A stretch of 64,000 nt of DNA from Aculops lycopersici (Eukaryota; Arthropoda; Arachnida; Trombidiformes; Eriophyidae): assembly GCA_015350385.1 (NCBI GenBank), contig WNKI01000003.1, positions 2,636,802-2,700,801 on the forward strand, given 5' to 3'. The notes beneath the pieces were generated by a model. It made no database searches and had not been told where the DNA came from. It was given only the letters and a program-made list of their open reading frames with translations. This document shows, piece after piece, positions 49,701 to 57,124 of the stretch. Both the position numbers and the translations under genes were made by a program. Every line of letters begins with the position of its first letter. Within the stretch, counting starts at the first letter, position 1.

Positions 49701-50826
49701 CAATGAGCGAGGACAGGTGACCACCAAGAGCAAACTCCTGGAGCAGTGCCAAGATTTAGCTGACGACTCAGGAATGATCTGTAACATTTGTCGCGAGGGG
49801 TACAAGTTCCAACCAACCAAGGTGCTTGGCATATACACCTACACCAAGCGATGTGTTTTAGAGGAGTTTGAGATGAAACCAAGGAAGCTGTATGGTTATA
49901 CAACAGTGACCCACTTCAACACCGTCCACGTGGATTGTCACATGTCAGCCGTTCGAAGTGCAAGGAGTCGCGACGAGTGGGATTCGGCGGCTTTGCAGAA
50001 TGCAAACACCAGGTGCAATGGCCTACTACCCATCTGGGGTCCTCAGGTTCCCGAGTCGACTTATGCAAGTGCCCTTGCTAGACACAACTCCTACCTGCAA
50101 GACAGCACCGGTTATCGGGACATTGGATACCACTCAACCGTTCACGACATCAGACTGCAGCTGCTAAGATTTGCTCAGGAAAGATCATTTAGCGAGGACA
50201 CCGGCGGCGGTGGGCCCCAATCCAACCTCCACTTGTTGCCCTACATGATGCAAACTGCTTTATATGTGCTCAACTCAACCAAGAACGCCACAAGAGAATA
50301 CAAGCGAACACTCAATTACTTGGAAATGAGCTCCACCGAGATCATTGAGAATTGCTACGAGGTCGATAGTCCCTACTACTGGACTGCACTCGCTCCTCTA
50401 GTCTTGCCACCTACTTGGTGGAAGAAGAAGCGTGTTCAATTTTTGCAGCGATTATTGATTTGCAATCACGTTCGTCGAGTCAACATCAAGCCACCTGCCC
50501 CGTTGAGTGACCCAAGAGTTAGAACTTACTCATATTACAAGCCAGCACTTTTATACTTTGCCTTCATCGATGGATTTTACAATATTGTCTTCAAGTATGC
50601 CATCTACGAGGAGCGACATACTCATCCCGACTGGTCATCCGCTTTGGCCAACTATCTGAAACACCAGGACCAGACAGTGAACGACAATATTGAAGTTTTG
50701 TTGAGTTTATACCAAAACTCATTGCTCACCTGTACATCCATAGAGCGATTCTTTGAAATTATTCGTCTTGACGAAATCACCCAGACGCCAAATGAATTTC
50801 TAGCCGAGACCCTGAAGTCTGTCTAA
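37792..50826 (+). CDS. UBR4: E3 ubiquitin ligase UBR4 (poe/p600), N-terminally short
   Basis: A single frame of 4344 codons. The UBR box, which binds N-degrons in other UBR proteins, is at about 484-555: [36 protein letters not shown], FFCDC. Then come a propeller-like region ([33 protein letters not shown]), long armadillo-type repeats, a Cys-rich zinc region near 2678 ([20 protein letters not shown], then [15 protein letters not shown]) and the C-terminal hemiRING from about 3997 ([20 protein letters not shown]) with the E4-type helical domain. All are close to human UBR4, a giant ligase that clears N-degron, mitochondrial-precursor and orphan proteins. Human and fly proteins are about 5200-5300 residues. 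Here only about 480 residues precede the UBR box instead of about 1650. Homology starts near residue 240, and the first part is acidic low complexity (D/E runs, residues 80-145). Ser/Gln-rich linkers interrupt the core. Confidence 0.95.
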   Translation: [4344 protein letters not shown]

Positions 50827-51031
50827 ATGGCCAGCTAGCTGGTCGAAATGATTATCATTACAAAAAGATTTACAGTAACACAAGCCATTAATTGTGAACA
50901 ACAACAACCAGTGCAAAGAGGAAACAAATATCAACTTTTGGTGATTTGATAACTAAATCGAAGCTTTCAAAACTCGGAAACTACGACTTGTGGATCCATT
51001 GTTTGTTTGTGTCAGAATTAATCGCGATTTC

Positions 51032-51037
51032 TTTATT
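51032..51037 (-). terminator. Minus-strand poly(A) signal
   Basis: TTTATT on the plus strand, i.e. AATAAA on the minus strand, 58 bp after the stop of the 84-codon frame at 51095-51349. Confidence 0.35.
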
Positions 51038-51094
51038 ACTCGTCCTATGGAGTTCATGTCAACATCATCGGTCTTGGCTTTCCTGTGGATCCCA

Positions 51095-51349
51095 TCAGAC
51101 TGAGGTATCCATTTGTTCTTGCTTGTTGATGAATATGCGAAATTTGGGCTTGATTATCCTTCTCGAAGACAACATACGTCTATCGTACTTCAACGACTTG
51201 TTGCTACCTAAGTAGACCATACGCCAATCTTTCTGGTTTGCAAGCTTGTCGTCTGTCTTGACGCGTCCAGGTGCATCATCTGTTGTTGCTGATATATTCA
51301 CTATCTTCTTTACCTCCACATCCATGCTAGTTGATGAAGTTTCACTCAT
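51095..51349 (-). CDS. Possible small gene, 84 residues, unrecognised
   Basis: The frame starts with an ATG (MSETSSTSMDVEVKKIVNIS) and ends in a basic segment (SSRRIIKPKFRIFINKQEQ). I know no family for it. In favour of a real gene: balanced amino-acid composition, no simple repeat, an M-S-E start and an AATAAA on the same strand 58 bp past the stop. Against: it is short, and frames of this length occur by chance in 1.4 kb of AT-rich DNA. Confidence 0.35.
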   Translation of the reverse strand: MSETSSTSMDVEVKKIVNISATTDDAPGRVKTDDKLANQKDWRMVYLGSNKSLKYDRRMLSSRRIIKPKFRIFINKQEQMDTSV

Positions 51350-52204
51350 GATTGTTTTCTATCTTGGCTGTTTTTTCAATTAAAAATTTGATTTGGTTCT
51401 CTCCCTCTGATGGATTCTATGTGATTCGTTCGAGAGTGGCAACAACAATGAAAAGATTATGAACCCCGAGGCAACGTGCAAGATGCACCAGACATTCCGG
51501 CGACCAGACGACGCGCATCAAAAAAAGGGGGAACAAAAACAACAGGTTGCTGGTGTCCGGTGTTTGTTTAGCGCCTATGAGCAAGAACTCAATGTGTGCG
51601 AAAAGACTTACATTTTGTTGCAATCAAACAAGGAATTTTTTGTCCACTTGGAGGAAGCAGGTAACAATTTCTACTGGATCATGGAGTGGAATCGAAAGAT
51701 GAGGGAGATGTAGGAAACTTTTTAATTTTTTCTAGTCGGTTCTTTTTCCTAGTCTCATCACCGAACACCTGAAATTTGTTGACTCTAAAATCTTTAATCT
51801 TTGTTGAGATTGACTTTATCATTGCTTTCTGTTTTAGCCTCTAGTAGCCTCAACAGGTTGCTGGTCACGAAAGAATCCTCAGCCTCTGGCAAGAGACGTC
51901 GACCAGAAAGTCAAACTAGAGAATTGAAGTTATATCCACTCGGTAATCGAGATTGTCGCTTCATATTTAGTTGCCACTTTCGAAATTAGTTGAGGAGATT
52001 CCCCTTTTCCATAGAAGGCTTTGCAATGGAATACGAAAAACCGATAATCAAAACAAAGGCGAATATTTACTTCTACCATGTAGCAGCGTCAAATTGTCAG
52101 GTGATTGCTGTCAACTTCGACCATATCATTGGGCGGCTTAAAATTTCATTAGATCTCATCCATTTTCGTGCGACAATCAATCTCGACGGTCCAAGACAGT
52201 CAAG

Positions 52205-53338
52205 TTAGAATATAGCATAGTCTTCCTCATAGCTCATTTTGATGCTCATCTTGACTTTGTTTACAAATTCCTTTAAATCCCCCGTTTTGCAGGCTCCAAA
52301 CTCTGTTATTATTCCACTGATCAAGTTGGCCGGGGTAACATCAAAACATGGGTTCCAAACGTCAACATCGCTGGGCGCTAGCTCAATACCACCAAGACAC
52401 CGCAACTCATTTCCTGGCCTCTGCTCAATATCAATGCCAAACTGACTTTCGATAGACAAGTCAACGGACTGGGTTGGAGCTGCCACATAGAAAGGCACTT
52501 GGTAGTGTTTTGCTGTCAGTGCTATTTGCAGGGTCCCAATTTTGTTCGCTGTGTCTCCATTTGCCGCCACACAATCGGCACCTACCAATACGGCGTCAAT
52601 CTTTTCTTTTTCCATCAAATACGCAACCATACTATCGGCTATTAGGGTGGCTGGTATCTTCTCTGTTACCAACTCCCAGGCAGTCAAGCGAGATCCTTGG
52701 TTGTAGGGTCGAGTCTCGGTGCAATAGGCTCGATTTAAAGCACCCTTGGTATGCAAACTCCTTATGACACCCAGTGCAGTTCCGTAGCCAACTGTTGCCA
52801 ACGATCCAGTATTGCAGTGGGTCAATACATTTAATTTACCCCTAGTGCTGCTGCCGCCACTGACTTTCATCACCTCATTAGCTCCGAAGTCGCCAAGTCG
52901 CTTGTTGAGTTCCTTACCTCCAGATATTCCGCGTTGACAAAACTCCGTTAGTCTCTTAATAAATTCAGTAGCATTTGATGTCATTGCACTCAATTTTTCG
53001 CATTGTTGGTGTACTTGACTGAGAGCATTTCTCAGATTCACTGCAGTTGGACGAGATTCAATCAGATATTCGGACCTTGATTTGATGAACTCCATTAGTT
53101 TTGTGATGGGCAGATTTTCTAGCTCTTTATCTTGGTTCAGCTCCACCACTATCGATAAACATCCGACAGCTGCAATGCAGGGAGCACCTCGAACTTTCAT
53201 TGACTTGATCACAGAATATCCATCGTTTATTCCTTTGATTGTTACATACTCAACATTCATTGGTAAGAGAGTTTGGTCTAGGACCTCTAGGGTTTTGATG
53301 TCCTTATCAAATTTAAACGCCTCAACAACCTGAGACAT
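52205..53338 (-). CDS. MRI1: Methylthioribose-1-phosphate isomerase
   Basis: 377 residues from the ATG (MSQVVEAFKFDKDIKTLEVL), the normal family length. The enzyme converts 5-methylthioribose-1-phosphate to 5-methylthioribulose-1-phosphate in cytosolic methionine salvage. It belongs to the eIF2B-alpha/beta/delta-like fold. Active-site blocks are intact: VRGAPCIAAVG (50-59), THCNTGSLATVGYGTALG with Cys175, ETRPYNQGSRLTAWEL and GADCVAANGDTANKIGT with Asp255. The C-terminus (NPCFDVTPANLISGIITEFG) fits the family. It is divergent from CDC45 with 584 bp between the starts. It has no intron. All key residues are present, so it is probably active. Confidence 0.96.
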   Translation of the reverse strand: MSQVVEAFKFDKDIKTLEVLDQTLLPMNVEYVTIKGINDGYSVIKSMKVRGAPCIAAVGCLSIVVELNQDKELENLPITKLMEFIKSRSEYLIESRPTAVNLRNALSQVHQQCEKLSAMTSNATEFIKRLTEFCQRGISGGKELNKRLGDFGANEVMKVSGGSSTRGKLNVLTHCNTGSLATVGYGTALGVIRSLHTKGALNRAYCTETRPYNQGSRLTAWELVTEKIPATLIADSMVAYLMEKEKIDAVLVGADCVAANGDTANKIGTLQIALTAKHYQVPFYVAAPTQSVDLSIESQFGIDIEQRPGNELRCLGGIELAPSDVDVWNPCFDVTPANLISGIITEFGACKTGDLKEFVNKVKMSIKMSYEEDYAIF

Positions 53339-53922
53339 GTTAGTTTAGAGTAAATTATCATTAATTAATAAACTATGACTAGATCCGAATGCTAACAAGT
53401 GGAATAGATACAATAGAATCACATCAATCAGTAGTATTCGATGGACGATCGATACAAAGATAAATTATGCAATATCCCCATGGTGCTAGACCTCGGCCTC
53501 CCTATGGTGCACGTTGTTTTGGTCTGAGCGAACTTTGGTTTCGCAAAGAATTAGCACAGAGATTTGCGCTATCTTCAGATGCTTGCACACACCGCCGGTA
53601 AGCCGCCAAAAGTTTTTGTTGTTCTCTGTTTCTGACTGGCGCTCGTGTTGCTTTTTATTGATTTCTTCAGAGAAGCAAGAGCGGCAATGGATGTTGAAGC
53701 TACTGTACGGTACAGTCTGTACCACTTTTATTGCAATGGCGCGTTTCTCTTTCTCTTATCTGGTGCTAGGGGAACCAGGATTTTTGCAACAGATAAGAAG
53801 AAGCCATACTTTTCTATCAATGGTGATATAATATTAGGTCATCATCACCTGTTTAAATCAATCTATCGACACACAAACAAAATATTTGCAAATTAGGTAA
53901 CAGCAACAACAGATAACCAGAC
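53339..53922. promoter_or_regulatory. Divergent promoter region MRI1/CDC45
   Basis: 584 bp head-to-head. ACAAGTGG at 53395-53402 lies about 57 bp before the MRI1 start. A palindrome ACTGTAC-G-GTACAGT is at 53702-53716. A short frame from the ATG at 53687 (69 codons) resembles nothing known. Confidence 0.4.
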
Positions 53923-55656
53923 ATGATTATTACGGACATAAAGAATGAATTCTTCCGCAAACTCAAGGGCCGAGTTCTTATAATGTGCGCCCTCGATGTC
54001 GATGCCATTTGCGCCTGCAAGATTCTACAGAATTTATTGGAGAGTTTCAATTTGCAATATAGTGTGGCACCTGTTGCCAACACTGGCAAACTTTGGATTG
54101 CCTTCGAGGAGTATAGAAACAGTGTTGATTCTATTGTCATGATCAACTTTGGCAACTCAATCAACATACCAAAGTTGCTTAAATCTTCAAATGACATCAA
54201 ATTTTATGTTATCGACTCACATCGGCCAATAGATGTGTACAATTATTACAAGAATCCGCAGGTAAGACTCTACGTAAACAGACACGAGGAGGGACTGAAC
54301 ATTCCGCCGAGGAAAAAGATCTTTCGTCGCGATGATCCGCTAGGCGAAGAGGAGGCTGAAGCCGCCGACGGCGGCGGTTACGACGACGACGATGGACTCA
54401 AGGAGCTCGAGGCTTTGATGGCGATAAATCCACGCGATCTATCAACAGAGCAACTAGAGAAGAGGCAAAAGTTGCGTCGATGGTATGGCGAGCGAGAGAA
54501 GTTGTTATTTGACTACGAGGAGTGGCATTATTACAATAGATCAGTGGCAATCGTGATGTACGACTTGGCCTTCATGTTGTCTAAGCACAACAACTATCTC
54601 CTTTGGATGGCCATCGTTGGCATCACCTATCAGTTGAAATCGGACAAGATTGAGAGTAAGACTTTTGAAAAGGAGGCCTCGCTGATACTGAGGCACTTGA
54701 AGGCTAACCAAGTGTCGCATCGATATGGAAACAAATGGACCATTAGATGGGGAACAGATATAATGCTTGACATGTATCGCAGGTGGTCAATTTATGACAG
54801 TCTTATATGCACACCACTCACCGCATGCTTCTTTAAGTTGTGGAACGAGGCTGGTCTCAAAAATTTAAGTGATTTTCTGGTCACCTGTGGACTGCCATTG
54901 AAACAGGCAAAGGAGAAATATGTTGCTATGGATTATGATCTAAGAACAATTTTAATTGAGAGTTTCTCAAACATTTGCATCATGGAACATCGCAATCAAT
55001 TCGAACTACCTGAGCTCATATCCCGGTGCTTTACGATGAACTATGGCTTCAACACTAAACTATGCGCCCATGACTTTGTATTAGCTCTTAGAGGCATATT
55101 AGAATCTTACGAACCATCAACCACAATGACGGAGAAGTTTGTTTCAGCAATTGATAGTTTATCACTGAATAGTTATGAATTAACCAAATTGGAGCAAGGA
55201 TTTGAGCTGGCTCGTAAGCAGTTGGTATCGATGTTTGAGCAAGTCAAGATAATGATAACAACAAACAAGATTGTTGACGAGGGAACGTATCTATTTGTTG
55301 AACTACGCGAAGACGATCAACTAGCTCCAGATTTTGCACGTGGCGATTGTCTTACAACTTTCACCAAATTTCTATTGAGAGCTTACGTTTCATCAATTAG
55401 AAAGAAAGGAAGAGCTAGCAAAATGCCCATGCTCTTAGTCAGCGTCGACTATTACAATCCACAGGAAATTATAATGGTGGGCATCTTGCCTCTGGGCGAG
55501 CAATCAAAGCGAAATTTTTTTAGCAAGGCCTTTGAGATGGCCGCCGAAGAAATCGGGTGCGAAATTACCCATGATTTAAGTGAGACACATCTTATTAGGG
55601 CGAGTATAAACCATAAGTCAGATCTATTAGACGCTATGAAGCGCAGTCTCACTTGA
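53923..55656 (+). CDS. CDC45: CDC45 replication initiation factor
   Basis: 577 residues, as expected (human 566). It starts MIITDIKNEFFRKLKGRVLI and continues with DVDAICACKILQNLL, the DHH-phosphoesterase-derived segment that is catalytically inactive in animals. FYVIDSHRPIDVYNYY and PLKQAKEKYVAMD follow, then the C-terminal NFFSKAFEMAAEE block. All match CDC45 in order. An acidic linker (GEEEAEAADGG, then DDDDG, about 144-160) corresponds to the family's acidic insertion. CDC45 joins MCM2-7 and GINS to form the CMG replicative helicase at origins. It has no intron. With LIG1 it is one of two replication genes here, but they are 25 kb apart, so no functional grouping is implied. Confidence 0.96.
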   Translation: MIITDIKNEFFRKLKGRVLIMCALDVDAICACKILQNLLESFNLQYSVAPVANTGKLWIAFEEYRNSVDSIVMINFGNSINIPKLLKSSNDIKFYVIDSHRPIDVYNYYKNPQVRLYVNRHEEGLNIPPRKKIFRRDDPLGEEEAEAADGGGYDDDDGLKELEALMAINPRDLSTEQLEKRQKLRRWYGEREKLLFDYEEWHYYNRSVAIVMYDLAFMLSKHNNYLLWMAIVGITYQLKSDKIESKTFEKEASLILRHLKANQVSHRYGNKWTIRWGTDIMLDMYRRWSIYDSLICTPLTACFFKLWNEAGLKNLSDFLVTCGLPLKQAKEKYVAMDYDLRTILIESFSNICIMEHRNQFELPELISRCFTMNYGFNTKLCAHDFVLALRGILESYEPSTTMTEKFVSAIDSLSLNSYELTKLEQGFELARKQLVSMFEQVKIMITTNKIVDEGTYLFVELREDDQLAPDFARGDCLTTFTKFLLRAYVSSIRKKGRASKMPMLLVSVDYYNPQEIIMVGILPLGEQSKRNFFSKAFEMAAEEIGCEITHDLSETHLIRASINHKSDLLDAMKRSLT

Positions 55657-56817
55657 GCTCTTTCCAACTTTCCCCACTGTTGGAGATTAAGGCCCATGAA
55701 ACCTCCGAGTCAAGCTCAAATCAATTCTCTCGCCTCTTTGTGGTGCTCAGAGATTTGAACAAACGTAAACAGGCAAAATATTTGCGATGTTATGTAATCT
55801 GTTATTTCCAATTAAACTGATGACGTCGCGCGAATCGATCGTGACTCGCGAATGGACTCGAGATCTTGCCATTCTAAATTCTAGAACGCTTTAGCGTCGG
55901 TAGTAGCGTATAAATTAATCAAATCATAACGTCGATTGAACGCCTCACCGTCAGAGAAAAAGAGAGTGGAGATTTTTAGAAATGTCAACTTATAAATTAA
56001 CTCGTTGGTAGTTGGCTAACGCCGATCGGATTTGCTAGGCGCCTAATTGAATAGAGATAGAGGTGCATAGCGACTTGGCGCGTCGCTAGGCGCACCGCTT
56101 CCCACTTGTAGGCCCAAGTGCCTAACTCGGCGAGATTTAACCCTGAAATGACTAAAACCATTACAAATGCTGCCAGGCGACAGATAGAGTCGGGGTATAG
56201 TCTAGGGCAAACATATGCCAACATTACACTTACTAAATGGCAATTGCTTTGTGAATGAATCTTTCAAGTTTACCTTTACATGGTTGAGTGGCAAGCTAAA
56301 AAGTTGAACATCTAGCTGGCTTCTGTTTTTCTCTTGAATATATGACCTCATTGGATGGGTTTAAACTGAGTGGAGACAAGAGATAGAAGGAGTAGGAAAC
56401 TGCGCGCAGTTTCCATCCGCCAATTAGTAGGTTCAATTGGCTTCTCGACTGTTGCTTCTATTCCTTGAATCAAGGGACAGAGGGAGAGAGTCTCCTATGA
56501 GCGGGAACCTTAACTTAATGGTCGAACCATACGACAAAGACGAATAAGGCCGATGTAGAGTAGAGTGAGAGAAACTCTTTGCTGAAGCCCCAAGCGACAA
56601 ACTAGATTTGAGAGGTGCAAGTTGAAATGAGAAGCAAAATGAGGGGGCGACTTGAGTCTTTGAACAATGAGGCAGGCACCTAGCGACTTGAGTCTCGGCG
56701 AGAGCGCGTCGCTGGAGATTGCGACGAGTATCTAGTTTGTCGTTAACTTTAGCTCGGTTTCCATTACAATCTTATAATATTATTCCATCGTTTCGTATCG
56801 CAGTCATATTATAACAG

Positions 56818-56826
56818 CAAAAACAA

Positions 56827-56845
<19 letters not shown>
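56818..56845. repeat. (CAA)n microsatellite
   Basis: About eight CAA units, followed by CAA/CGA-mixed repeats. Confidence 0.85.
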
Positions 56846-56857
<12 letters not shown>

Positions 56858-57101
56858 GACGACCACGACGACAGTAGCAGCAGTAGCATTGAGCTGTTTT
56901 GCCTAGCCGTCCGTTTCATTTGATAGTCATCGTAGCAATCGTCGAATGGATGTGGTAGCCGAGGTTTCCTTACCTCGCGAGGCTCTCGTTGGAAGCGTGA
57001 AATTCAACTCCACTTTGGACGGAGCACGATCCACTAGATGCTCGAGCTTTTCGCTCAAGTTCTCCTCGGTCAATAGGATTGCGCATTAGAGGGCAACTAT
57101 T

Positions 57102-57124
57102 TGGCTGGCTGGCTGGCTGGCTGG
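57102..57124. repeat. (GGCT)n tetranucleotide repeat
   Basis: Five GGCT units in the spacer upstream of the CNRIP1-like gene. Confidence 0.85.

Larger units (their letters stand above)
50827..52204. other. Spacer between UBR4 and MRI1
   Basis: 1.4 kb, AT-rich. It contains one possible small minus-strand gene (51095-51349) with a downstream minus-strand poly(A) signal. Other short frames look like chance. No repeats of note. Confidence 0.4.

Noticed and set aside
51459..51713. 84-codon plus-strand frame MNPEATCKMHQ
   Set aside because: No recognisable homology, no poly(A) signal nearby, and similar chance frames occur in the same spacer.
53687..53896. 69-codon frame upstream of CDC45 starting MDVEATVRYS
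   Set aside because: No family resemblance, and it lies in the divergent promoter spacer. A pyrimidine-rich AG before it is not enough to call an exon.
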